The translations under genes and the position numbers were made by a program. Under the pieces are notes generated by a model. The model had not been told where the DNA came from. It did not search any database and worked only from the letters and a program-made list of their open reading frames with translations. From assembly GCA_040235375.1 (NCBI GenBank), contig JBECKQ010000008.1:1-16670 (forward strand): DNA of 16,670 bases, given 5' to 3'. Of this stretch, positions 7,701-14,119 are shown in pieces. The stretch is from JBECKQ01 sp040235375 (GTDB taxonomy: Bacteria; Planctomycetota; Phycisphaerae; UBA1845). Within the stretch, counting starts at the first letter, position 1. Every line of letters begins with the position of its first letter.

Positions 7701-8542
7701 AAGGCCGGCAATGTTTTCGCGATCGGCTGGACGACGGCAGCGTCATCGCGGTTGCCATCGACATTCGCGACGGTTCGGCGCACATAGACTTCGCGGGTAC
7801 GAGCGGCGTGCATCCGGGCAACTTCAACGCCAACCGCGCCATCGTCACCAGCGCGGTTCTGTATTGCTTCCGTTGCCTGATCGCAGACGACATTCCGCTC
7901 AACGCCGGCGTGCTCTCCCCGCTGGAAATCACGATTCCGCCGGGCATGCTCGACCCGCCGGCCGACGACGATCCGCAAAAGTGCCCCGCGGTCGCGGCGG
8001 GCAATGTCGAAACCTCGCAGCGTATCGTCGATGTCGTCTTCGGAGCGCTGCAGACCGCCGCCGCGAGCCAGGGGACGATGAACAACCTGATCTTCGGCAA
8101 CGAGCGGTTCGGCTACTACGAGACGATCGGTGGGGGGGCCGGCGCGGGCCGCGACTTCGACGGCGCCGACGCCGTGCACACGCACATGACCAACACGCGG
8201 CAGACCGATCCGGAGGTGTTCGAAAGCCGCTATCCGGCGCTATTGTGGCGGCTTGCGATCCGGCGTGGCAGCGGCGGCACTGGCCGGCATCGCGGCGGCG
8301 ACGGCATCATCCGCGAGATCGAGTTTCTCGAACCGGTCTCCGTGTCGATCATCAGCCAGCGGCGAACGGTGCCGCCCTACGGCCTGGCCGGCGGCATGCC
8401 CGGCGCGGCCGGCAGGAACCTCGTCATTCGTGCAGGGAACACTGAAGAAGAACTGCTCGACCCGGTTGCGCAGTTCGAGGTGTCAGCGGGCGACCGCCTG
8501 ATCATCGAGACGCCCGGCGGGGGCGGATTCGGCGCGGCGTAG
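4739..8542 (+). CDS. Single-chain HyuA-HyuB hydrolase (5-oxoprolinase / N-methylhydantoinase family)
   Basis: The 1267-residue protein is close in length to eukaryotic 5-oxoprolinase (about 1290). That enzyme opens 5-oxoproline to glutamate with ATP; relatives open hydantoin rings or carboxylate ketones. The HyuA half begins with FAIDVGGTFTDVF (8-20), an actin-like phosphate loop. It continues with GSTRSTNALLERKG and the second nucleotide motif FDMGGTSTDVARYDG (354-368), then AAGGGSICAFDG and SAGAAPGPACYG. The HyuB half starts near residue 755 (DPIQLELFSNRFAAIAERMG) and holds TNDPYHGGTHVPD (D841, H844, H848) and SRAHHAEIGG (H875, H876). It ends with the family's glycine-rich tail ETPGGGGFGAA. 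Many bacteria encode the halves as two genes; here they are fused. The GTG start has GGAG at 4725-4728, 10 nt upstream. Which cyclic substrate is used cannot be told, since the subfamilies share these motifs. The last 60 nt overlap the convergent GT2 gene. Confidence 0.92.
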   Translation: MSACGWQFAIDVGGTFTDVFARRPDGLFATCKILSSAGTKGALAEGSTGAVIVDPARAGDPEDFWTGYRLEIHDCAGACRVAVVTGFESAGGRLHVDPELPFTPSVGMRYELFSDEPSPLLAMRYLMGLRLDEPLGEVDVRLGSTRSTNALLERKGAPTALVTTAGFGDILYVGNQDRPRLFDLNIRKPEPIITRVVEIAERIDARGRVLRPLDLEDTREKLADLRHEGPVCLAICLLNAFANPEHERQVAAIARAFEFENVSVSTEVSPLHRIVPRGDTTAVDAYLAPVISSYVAAIRTGMPRGRLRLMTSAGGLVAADRVAAKDTLLSGPAGGVVGFARVGWLAGFDKCIGFDMGGTSTDVARYDGRFDYQFETVKGGVRVVAPMMAIETVAAGGGSICAFDGHRLTVGPHSAGAAPGPACYGAGGPLTLTDVNLFLGRILGDRFPFPLDRAAVEGRLSALQAGVADARGGRLSARELAEGLLRIANENMAAAIRRISVAQGYDPADYTLVTFGGAGAQHACAVADLLGIRQILISPLAGILSAYGIAVADVKRFAERMVQTTWDAAALDRIEPVFRTMEEQLRSEIALDGVASNNIQPPTRMLDMRYAGEDSCITVAGDGGDFGAAFERMHEQLYGYRHADRVIEVVAARVEMIGETPKPPVETHPTVERNPDAAEFIACVFNGASQRTSVFDRDELHAGDAITGPAIVLESNSTVVIDPGWSARVLPTGDLLLATASTADRRPAVATTEADPIQLELFSNRFAAIAERMGTTLQRTALSTNVKERLDFSCAIFTAAGDLLVNAPHVPVHLGSMADCVKAVLARVPELADGDVIVTNDPYHGGTHVPDVTCVTPVFDREGRSIIFFVASRAHHAEIGGKRPGSMPADSTCLAEEGVLIRDFKILDRGAWRGPQLRRLLTEAEYPSRAPDENVADIAAQVAANTCGARELRDLVAVYRRPALATHAQNIQRAAEEKMRAALRAMPQGRQCFRDRLDDGSVIAVAIDIRDGSAHIDFAGTSGVHPGNFNANRAIVTSAVLYCFRCLIADDIPLNAGVLSPLEITIPPGMLDPPADDDPQKCPAVAAGNVETSQRIVDVVFGALQTAAASQGTMNNLIFGNERFGYYETIGGGAGAGRDFDGADAVHTHMTNTRQTDPEVFESRYPALLWRLAIRRGSGGTGRHRGGDGIIREIEFLEPVSVSIISQRRTVPPYGLAGGMPGAAGRNLVIRAGNTEEELLDPVAQFEVSAGDRLIIETPGGGGFGAA

Positions 8543-9481
8543 CCTGGCCTGCGCCCACCAGGCCAGCCCGCGCAGGTCCACGCGATAGCGCAGGCCACCG
8601 GCGAAGTACTGCGCCGCCTCGCCGAAGTGTTGCTGCTTGAACAGATCGACGCCGACCTGGCGATAGCAGGTCGCAAGCTGCGCGTACAGCTCGCTTCGCG
8701 CCCGCGACGACGCGTTTGGAAACGACCGGCAGATGCCCTCCAGCGCCCGAATCTGATGCAGGTTGTTGCGCATCACGCTCGTTCGCGAAACGCTGCCGCG
8801 GGTGTGATGGTGCAGGGAGAGCGGCTCGTCGACGAACCCGCCGCGCGTTCGCGAGGCGACATCCAGGAAGAACAGCCACTCTTCGGAGTATTGCTGGCCT
8901 TCCGCGAAGCGCACGCCCGTCGCCAGCACCTCGCGCCGCACCATGCCGGTGATCGTTGATACGATGTACCGGCCGATCATGCGATCGACCAACTCGTCGT
9001 CGCATACGTGCAGCCCGGGCGCGACCTCGATGCTGGGCACCCCCCGCGCGGCGGGGTTAAGATCGTCGAACACACTCGCGTGCCGCTCGCCGTTAAGGTC
9101 GACATACGAGTAATCGCTGTAGACGAGGCCCAGCTCCGGCCGCAAGTCGAACAGTGCCAACTGCCGCGCCAGCTTGTTCGGCAGGAACTCGTCGTCCGCG
9201 TCGAGAAACGCGACGAACCGGCCGGTGGCGCGATCGATCCCCGTATTGCGGGTCGCGCTGCTGCCGCCCTGCTGCGGGCGGCGAATGTAGATGAGCCGGT
9301 CGTGACAGATCTTTTCGCGGTACGCCTCGACCACGCTTTGCGTCGCATCCATCGAGGCGTCATCGACGACGATCAGCTCCCAGTCAGCAAACGTCTGCGC
9401 GATGACCGACTCCATCGCCCGCCCCAGCGATGCAGCGCTGTTATACGTGGGGATAACGACGGAAACGGTCGGCTGGTTCAT
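8483..9481 (-). CDS. Family 2 glycosyltransferase with C-terminal helical extension
   Basis: The 332-residue protein is a GT-A fold, inverting-type glycosyltransferase that would add a sugar from a nucleotide donor in the cytoplasm. It opens with VSVVIPTYNSAASLGRAMES (6-25), followed by ELIVVDDAS with D40/D41, GGSSATRNTG (72-81), and the metal-binding D94-A-D96. The EEW at 200-202 fits the catalytic-base ED/EE position. After the catalytic domain, residues 265-300 (YAQLATCYRQVGVDLFKQQH and onward) look like a TPR-style helix pair. There is no transmembrane segment. ATG 9481 has GGTGA at 9488-9492, 6 nt upstream. It is the last gene of the minus-strand row, and its final 20 codons overlap the end of the oxoprolinase-type gene; that tail looks poorly conserved. 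Acceptor and donor are unknown. Confidence 0.92.
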   Translation of the reverse strand: MNQPTVSVVIPTYNSAASLGRAMESVIAQTFADWELIVVDDASMDATQSVVEAYREKICHDRLIYIRRPQQGGSSATRNTGIDRATGRFVAFLDADDEFLPNKLARQLALFDLRPELGLVYSDYSYVDLNGERHASVFDDLNPAARGVPSIEVAPGLHVCDDELVDRMIGRYIVSTITGMVRREVLATGVRFAEGQQYSEEWLFFLDVASRTRGGFVDEPLSLHHHTRGSVSRTSVMRNNLHQIRALEGICRSFPNASSRARSELYAQLATCYRQVGVDLFKQQHFGEAAQYFAGGLRYRVDLRGLAWWAQARLRRAESAPAGRLDDQAVAR

Positions 9482-9505
9482 AGCCGGTCACCGAACGCTG
9501 GGTGG

Positions 9506-9532
9506 CACGGTCTCGCCAACGGCGAGGCCGTG
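9506..9532. other. Strong 12-bp hairpin between methyltransferase and GT2 genes
   Basis: CACGGTCTCGCC (9506-9517) and GGCGAGGCCGTG (9521-9532) pair over 12 positions, one of them a wobble or mismatch depending on strand, around a 3-nt loop. It lies in the 76-nt gap between two same-strand genes, 26 nt after the methyltransferase stop. No T run follows, so it is either an mRNA-stabilising intercistronic hairpin, a weak terminator, or a copy of a small palindromic repeat. Confidence 0.45.
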
Positions 9533-9557
9533 GCGTCATGAAGTCAAGGCAAAGCGC

Positions 9558-10325
9558 TCACTTGCGGATCGCTGTCGTCCACATCCAGAAGCCATGCCCG
9601 ACGCCGAGCTGCAAAACCACCGGCACAAGCCCGTGCCGGCGCAGCAGCCGTCGCCAATGCCGCGGATGAAACGTCACGCCGCCGAACTTCACCGAGCGCC
9701 CCTCGCGCCAGATCCAGCACCGCGAGCTGCGGTACTTCTGCCGCCCGAGGATCGGCCGGATCAGGTCCTTCATCGCCTCGCGCGCCGGCGTCTTTTCGTC
9801 GCGCCAGTTCTGAATGCGGCAGTAGCCGCCGGGCCGCAGCACGCGCGCGATCTCGGCCAGATAGCCTTCGACGATCTCGAACAAGGTCATGTGCTGAAAC
9901 GCCAGATGCGAATACACGAAATCGACTGATGCGTCCGCGATGCCCGCGAGCGACAGCCCATCGTTCAGGCGGACCTCGGCGTTGGGCACGTCGGCGAGAT
10001 ACTCCGCCGCCCAATCCACCATCCGCTCGCTCAGATCGACGCCGATGACGCGGGCGCAGCGCGACGCCAGCGGCCGCATAAGCCGCCCGATCCCGCAGCC
10101 GATCTCCAGGCACGTCCAATCCGGCTGAACGGGCACCCCGTCGAGAATCTGCGGGATGGCCCGCTGCGTCTCCTCCTGCCAGAGCGCTTCGAGCTGCTGC
10201 GGGTCCTGCGTGGCGTCGAACGCCGGCGACGAACAGATCCGCCGATATTTGGCCTCGAACTGGTCTTCGGCGTCCCAGAACTGCCGCGTATCCGCCAGCC
10301 ATTGTTGATGCGTCGCGGTATCCAC
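9558..10325 (-). CDS. Class I SAM-dependent methyltransferase
   Basis: The 255-residue protein transfers a methyl group from S-adenosylmethionine to an unidentified acceptor. It has an N-terminal helical part (1-70), then motif I LEIGCGIGRLMRPLA (73-87). The ribose-binding acidic residue follows at D97 in VIGVDLSERM, then FVYSHLAFQHM (136-146) and the post-motif RVLRPGGYCRIQNW (161-174). The C-terminal 80 residues are rich in Arg and aromatic residues and include FGGVTFHPRHWRRLLRRHGL, which resembles the tail of methyltransferases acting on glycan or small-molecule substrates. GTG 10325 is supported by AGGAG at 10331-10335 with 5-nt spacing. The gene sits 76 nt before the GT2 gene and 74 nt after the antiporter on the same strand, so a shared transcript with the glycosyltransferase, and a sugar or O-methyl role, are plausible but unproven. 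Confidence 0.9.
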   Translation of the reverse strand: MDTATHQQWLADTRQFWDAEDQFEAKYRRICSSPAFDATQDPQQLEALWQEETQRAIPQILDGVPVQPDWTCLEIGCGIGRLMRPLASRCARVIGVDLSERMVDWAAEYLADVPNAEVRLNDGLSLAGIADASVDFVYSHLAFQHMTLFEIVEGYLAEIARVLRPGGYCRIQNWRDEKTPAREAMKDLIRPILGRQKYRSSRCWIWREGRSVKFGGVTFHPRHWRRLLRRHGLVPVVLQLGVGHGFWMWTTAIRK

Positions 10326-10330
10326 GCGCG

Positions 10331-10335
10331 CTCCT
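10331..10335 (-). promoter_or_regulatory. Ribosome binding site for the methyltransferase
   Basis: The minus strand reads AGGAG, 5 nt before GTG 10325, supporting a GTG start. Confidence 0.7.
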
Positions 10336-10368
10336 CATCCAAGGTCCGCTAATACATGATCGACCTGG

Positions 10369-10383
10369 AAAGAGGCTCTCTTT
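10369..10383. other. Small hairpin after the antiporter gene
   Basis: AAAGAG (10369-10374) and CTCTTT (10378-10383) form a 6-bp stem around a 3-nt loop, 16 nt beyond the antiporter stop on the minus strand. It is weak and AT-rich compared with its surroundings, and has no following T run beyond its own arm. It could be a weak terminator or a processing site between the antiporter and methyltransferase genes. Confidence 0.3.
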
Positions 10384-10399
10384 AGGGTCGCTTCGCCCG

Positions 10400-11491
10400 C
10401 TATGGCGATGCCCCGGAAGGTGTGGCGGCGGTGAGGATCAGCGTCATGCCGACGACGTAGATCGCGAGCAAGAGAACGGAATCGAAGCCGAGCCGAAACA
10501 CCCGGCGCTGGGTGCGATACACGATGCCCGACAGGGCCACAGCCGTCATCAGCACGGGCAGCAGGCCGGCCAGCATGTTCGTCGTCGGACTGAAGCCGGG
10601 ACCGGCCATCATCAGCGTATCACCCTTGATCAGCGTAACGATCTTCACGAGCGGCAGCACGAGGATGTTGAACATGTTGCTGCCGAACACGTTGCCCAAC
10701 GCCATGTCGAGGTTGTTCATCCGCACGGCCGCGACGCTTGTCGCGACTTCGGGCAGCGAGGTGGCCGCCGCAATGAACAGCACGCCGATCAGCGTTTTGC
10801 CCAGCGGCCGGCCCAGCGCCGCGATGGGGTGCTCGGAAAGAACGTCGCCCGTTTGTGTCAGCCACCAGGCGGCCGCCATGGTGATAACCGCGATCACCGC
10901 GATCTTCGGCAGCAGCAGCGGCGTTCGCTCTGCCGCGGCCGTTTCCGGAGCCGGCGGCGTCTCGCGAAGCTCGAAGCGGTGCGTCAGGTTCATGCACGAC
11001 ATGTACGCCACGACGATCGCCGCGCACGCGCACAGCTCGACGATCTGCTGCACGCCCGGCCGCTTCGGGAACTTCTCCACGCCGGCGATCGCCAGCAGTG
11101 CGATCGTGATCATCACGATGCCGAATGCGCTGTTGAGCAACTGTGCCGGCCGGGCCGCGCGCAAGATCGATCCTCCGCCCGCCAGCGCCAGATTCATGAT
11201 CACGATAATGACGATGTTGAACGAACAGCTTCCAAAAACCGCACCGAAGGCGATGTCCACCGCGCCGATGGATGCAGCGGTTGCACCGGCCGCCACCTCC
11301 GGCAGGCTCGTCACCGTTGCCAGCAGCAGCATGCCGACGAACGCGTGACCCAGCCTCCAGTCCTCAGCAAAGCGGTCGGCCAGCCTGGTCAGGCGGACCG
11401 CCGCCAGGACGACGATCGTGCCGGCCAACAGAAGCTCGACCACCAGCCAGCCGGTGGTCAGCCCGTCGCCCAGGAAGTAGTTGCTCAGCAC
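10400..11491 (-). CDS. CaCA-family sodium/calcium (cation) antiporter
   Basis: The 363-residue inner-membrane protein has about ten hydrophobic segments and the two inverted alpha-repeats of the Ca2+/cation antiporter superfamily, which exchange calcium for sodium or protons. Repeat 1 contains ATVTSLPEVAAGATAA (59-74, E65) and GAVFGSCSFNI (83-93). Repeat 2 contains AATSLPEVATSVAA (242-255, E248) and GNVFGSNMFNI (266-276). The acidic ion-binding residue is kept in both. Repeat 2 has the classical GN..GSN signature; repeat 1 differs, with Ala instead of Asn and Cys instead of the second Asn, so the two halves are not equivalent. A soluble loop at about 170-195 separates them. The GTG start has GAGGG at 11499-11503, 7 nt upstream. 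It belongs to the minus-strand gene row but has no obvious functional link to its neighbours. The transported ion pair is inferred from the family only. Confidence 0.93.
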   Translation of the reverse strand: MLSNYFLGDGLTTGWLVVELLLAGTIVVLAAVRLTRLADRFAEDWRLGHAFVGMLLLATVTSLPEVAAGATAASIGAVDIAFGAVFGSCSFNIVIIVIMNLALAGGGSILRAARPAQLLNSAFGIVMITIALLAIAGVEKFPKRPGVQQIVELCACAAIVVAYMSCMNLTHRFELRETPPAPETAAAERTPLLLPKIAVIAVITMAAAWWLTQTGDVLSEHPIAALGRPLGKTLIGVLFIAAATSLPEVATSVAAVRMNNLDMALGNVFGSNMFNILVLPLVKIVTLIKGDTLMMAGPGFSPTTNMLAGLLPVLMTAVALSGIVYRTQRRVFRLGFDSVLLLAIYVVGMTLILTAATPSGASP

Positions 11492-11526
11492 GTGGGGTCC
11501 CTCGTCCGCGGGAAGTCGGTGCCCTG

Positions 11527-11542
11527 CCGCCCGAGTGGGCGG
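11527..11542. other. GC hairpin in the leader of the antiporter gene
   Basis: CCGCCC (11527-11532) and GGGCGG (11537-11542) form a perfect 6-bp stem with a 4-nt loop, in the 109-nt gap between the small cysteine-motif gene and the antiporter. No T run follows on the minus strand. It could be an intercistronic hairpin. Confidence 0.3.
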
Positions 11543-11600
11543 ATTCTATCGACGCGGCCGCGGCGCAGGCAATTACGCGATCGTCGCGACTTTGGAATCG

Positions 11601-11852
11601 TCACTGTGCGGCGAAGAAGCGGGCTTCGATGCCTTCCGGGCCGATCCGTGCCCGCACCTGGCGCAGGCATCGCGGGCAGCGGCCTTCATAGGCTGTTCCC
11701 GCCCGGTTGCGATATACCCGCACGTACACGCCGCAGCAGTCGAATCGCACCCCGATCCATCGGCGACCGCGCGACGCCTCGGTCGGGGTCTCGGCCTCGT
11801 CGCCGAGGCCGTTCAAGTCCAGGTGGTAGGCCGGCTCGTCAGACATAGCCAC
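11601..11852 (-). CDS. Small cysteine-motif (zinc-ribbon-like) conserved hypothetical protein
   Basis: This 83-residue protein has an acidic, variable N-terminal third followed by a compact core, GRRWIGVRFDCCGVYVRVYR (29-48), then AYEGRCPRCLRQVRARIG (54-71). C39/C40 and the C59-P-R-C62 knuckle could bind one zinc ion. The core is strongly patterned with alternating hydrophobic residues, suggesting a small beta-sheet protein. I recall near-identical small proteins from planctomycete genomes but no assigned function, so none is given. The start is uncertain: GTG 11852 or ATG 11846 two codons in; neither has a clear ribosome site. It follows the cyclodeaminase gene after 23 nt and is probably cotranscribed with it. 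Codon bias and motif pattern argue that it is real despite its size. Confidence 0.75.
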   Translation of the reverse strand: MAMSDEPAYHLDLNGLGDEAETPTEASRGRRWIGVRFDCCGVYVRVYRNRAGTAYEGRCPRCLRQVRARIGPEGIEARFFAAQ

Positions 11853-11875
11853 GAGGGATATCGGCGGTCCACGCC

Positions 11876-12514
11876 TCAGGCCTGAAAACGGGTCTGCACC
11901 GCCGTTCGCACCCGCTGCATGCGCTCCGACGCGGCGGCCTCGATCTGCCCGACGCTCGCCAGCGTGTCGGTCACCTGTTCCTGATCGGTGACGGAGGCGG
12001 CGCTCACTCTCACCATACAGGCGGCGCAGCGGACCGCGGCCTCGGCGAGGATCGCGGCGACCTCGAGGTCGGGGACGATCCGCCGGCCGGCGACGGGGGC
12101 CAGTTCCTCGCAGACCGCCATCGCGTCCGCGGCCGTCGCGCAGACTTTGAGCGGTATGGCAACGGTCAACGCTGTCGCGGTTTCGAGGTCTTCCTTGCTC
12201 GCGGTCGAGTCGCGCACGGCACGGGCGACGCGCGTGTAGTGGTCGTATGCCCGGGCGTCTTCGTCAACCAGCGTCCGCAGGAGCTTATCGGCCCGCGCCA
12301 GCCGGCGAGCGATGTCTTCGACCTTCGCCTGGTCGGCCTGGCCGGCGTTCTTCGGCGGTGAATATGCCGCCACCATTCGCGCCAGCGCACATGACAAGGC
12401 GCCGGCCAGCCCGGCCAGCGCCCCTCCACCCGGTGCCGGCGTCCGCTCGGCCAGCCGATCGAGAAACACATCCACGCTTATCGCCAGCAAGCTCGTTTGT
12501 TCGTCGCTCATCAT
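11876..12514 (-). CDS. Cyclodeaminase/cyclohydrolase family protein (FchA / FTCD C-terminal type)
   Basis: The 212-residue, mostly helical protein matches the family that includes methenyl-tetrahydrofolate cyclohydrolase (FchA) and the C-terminal cyclodeaminase domain of formimidoyltransferase-cyclodeaminase. These enzymes convert formimidoyl- or methenyl-tetrahydrofolate in one-carbon metabolism. The signature is FLDRLAERTPAPGGGALAGL (17-36) followed by AGALSCALARMVA (37-49). The C-terminal helices include DLEVAAILAEAAVRCAACMV (149-168), where the family contacts folate. GGTGGAG at 12519-12525 precedes two adjacent ATG codons; the second (12511) has the better spacing of 7 nt, the first only 4 nt. 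It follows the AtoE-type transporter after 56 nt and precedes the small cysteine protein by 23 nt. No formimidoyltransferase domain or other folate gene is present nearby, so the exact reaction is open. Confidence 0.85.
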   Translation of the reverse strand: MMSDEQTSLLAISVDVFLDRLAERTPAPGGGALAGLAGALSCALARMVAAYSPPKNAGQADQAKVEDIARRLARADKLLRTLVDEDARAYDHYTRVARAVRDSTASKEDLETATALTVAIPLKVCATAADAMAVCEELAPVAGRRIVPDLEVAAILAEAAVRCAACMVRVSAASVTDQEQVTDTLASVGQIEAAASERMQRVRTAVQTRFQA

Positions 12515-12518
12515 CGGG

Positions 12519-12525
12519 CTCCACC
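12519..12525 (-). promoter_or_regulatory. Ribosome binding site for the cyclodeaminase gene
   Basis: The minus strand reads GGTGGAG just before tandem ATG codons at 12514 and 12511. Spacing from GGAG is 4 or 7 nt, favouring the second ATG, although both give nearly the same protein. Confidence 0.65.
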
Positions 12526-12570
12526 TGTGAGCTATCCGAGGTTCGCAGGTTGAATGCCACGCTCCGGCGC

Positions 12571-14025
12571 TCAGTAGAACAGCAGCGCCGCCGCGAATAC
12601 CGGGATCGACAAGATCATCAGCAGCGCCGAATAGCCCATGAACTGCCGCGCGTTCACCTTGGTCATGCCCATCAGCGGGATCGCCCAGAACGGCTGCACC
12701 ATGTTCGTGAGCTGGTCGCCGTACGCGATCGCCATCACCGTCTGGTTGTACGGCAGGGCCAGCGCGTGCGCCGCCCCGCACATGATCGGCCCCTGCACGA
12801 TCCACTGCCCGCCGCCCGACGGCACGAAAAAGTTGACGATCCCCGCGCTGGCGAGCGTGGCGATCGGAAACGTGGTCGCCGTCGACACCCCCAGCGCCTC
12901 GGCGCCGGACTGCGACAGGTGCACGAACCACTGCGATATGGCGGCCGCCAGCCCCGTCGTGAACATCACCCCCTGTATCCCGCTGTACAGCGGGAATTGC
13001 AGCACGATCCCCACGATCGCCCGGCCGCCTTCCGCCACCGCTGCAATGTACGAGAGCAGGTCATGATGCAACAGCAGACCCGCGCCCAGAAAGAAGCTGT
13101 TGACGAAGTTCAGGTCGATCGCCGCCGTCCCGATCTCGCTCAGCCGGCGGACCAGCACAAGCAAGATCATCGCGCCGACGATGGTCGGCAGAGCGCGGCT
13201 GTGGTTGAGCCAGTCGGCAAGTGATCGGCCTCCCGTCGTTGCTCCTTCCGATCGCGTCGCGAATTCCGCCGCCGCGCCGGCTATGGGGTCCGTACCGTCC
13301 GCGGCTTCCTCGTTCGAGGGGGCACGCCGCCTGGCCATCAACCTCAGCAGCAGCGGCACGCCGGCGAAGAGCACGACGGCCAGACCGAGATTGGCCGGCG
13401 CCAGTATCGTGCGCTCGATCGGGATCGCGCCGACGTGCTCCGCCGTGACACCGCCTGCCGTCGGCGCCTCGATCTCGAAGCCGGCGTCGGAAGCGACCTT
13501 GAGCGGCGCGGAGCCGGAGAACCCGCCGTGCCAGATCATCATGCCGGTGTACGCCGCCGCGACGACGAGCGCGTACTGGCAGGCCTTGCCCTTGCCGGAC
13601 AACTCGCGGCGCACCTGGGTGGCCAGCAGGCCGGCGAAGATCAGCCCGAGCCCCCAGTTAATCCAGCAGCCGACGCACGACACGAACGCAACGAGGAACA
13701 CCGCGCCGCGATTCGTCGAAGGAACCCGCGCGATCGCTCGCAATCCGCGCAGTGCCAGCGGGGCCCGGGCCAGTCCGAATCCGGTCAGCAGGATCAGGCA
13801 CATCTGAAGGGCGAACGTCAGGAATGCGGGATTCCATACCGCCGCCAGCCAGATGCCCGCAACATCCGCGCACCGCGAGGCCAGACTCTGCGGCGCCAGC
13901 GCTTGCTCCTGCGGAAACGCGATGGCCGCCGCGATGACAAGCAGTGTCAGCCCGCAGGCCAGCACCATCGGATCGGGCAGAAGCCACCGCGCCAGGCGGG
14001 CAAAGAAATCTCCCAGCCGCTGCAT
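12571..14025 (-). CDS. atoE: Short-chain fatty acid transporter, AtoE family
   Basis: The 484-residue polytopic membrane protein matches the AtoE family, which imports short-chain fatty acids such as acetoacetate or butyrate. Landmarks are WINWGLGLIFAGLLA (121-135), IWHGGFSGSAPLKVAS (164-179), FPLYSGIQGVMFTTGLA (344-360), FFVPSGGGQWIVQGP (399-413), and YGDQLTNMVQPFWAIP (435-450). About 12 hydrophobic segments are visible, with a hydrophilic loop at 232-275. Length is slightly above the E. coli protein (440). An in-frame TAA lies four codons upstream, so ATG 14025 is the first ATG in frame, though no good ribosome site precedes it. It lies 94 nt after the DinB gene and 56 nt before the cyclodeaminase gene on the same strand. 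No CoA-transferase or thiolase (atoD/A/B) is beside it, so the substrate is inferred from the family alone. Confidence 0.93.
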   Translation of the reverse strand: MQRLGDFFARLARWLLPDPMVLACGLTLLVIAAAIAFPQEQALAPQSLASRCADVAGIWLAAVWNPAFLTFALQMCLILLTGFGLARAPLALRGLRAIARVPSTNRGAVFLVAFVSCVGCWINWGLGLIFAGLLATQVRRELSGKGKACQYALVVAAAYTGMMIWHGGFSGSAPLKVASDAGFEIEAPTAGGVTAEHVGAIPIERTILAPANLGLAVVLFAGVPLLLRLMARRRAPSNEEAADGTDPIAGAAAEFATRSEGATTGGRSLADWLNHSRALPTIVGAMILLVLVRRLSEIGTAAIDLNFVNSFFLGAGLLLHHDLLSYIAAVAEGGRAIVGIVLQFPLYSGIQGVMFTTGLAAAISQWFVHLSQSGAEALGVSTATTFPIATLASAGIVNFFVPSGGGQWIVQGPIMCGAAHALALPYNQTVMAIAYGDQLTNMVQPFWAIPLMGMTKVNARQFMGYSALLMILSIPVFAAALLFY

Positions 14026-14119
14026 CCCGGCATGTTACCGGCGAGGACTCGAAAGAAAACCATAAACCGCACAGTCCCGCCGTCTCGGGCTTCGACGTTG
14101 CCATCCGTTGGCTCGCCGC

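Noticed and set aside
8128..8138. G7 run inside the oxoprolinase-type gene as a possible frameshift or phase-variable tract
   Set aside because: The frame encodes the expected conserved IGGGAGAG segment on both sides, so no shift is present; seven G residues are common at this GC content.
10512..11848. Overlapping plus-strand open frames opposite the antiporter and small cysteine gene
   Set aside because: Low-complexity translations; the minus strand carries clear CaCA repeats and the CPRC motif.
12515..12931. N-terminal extension of the cyclodeaminase frame up to 12931
   Set aside because: It would run through the AtoE coding region, and a good ribosome site marks the start at 12514/12511.
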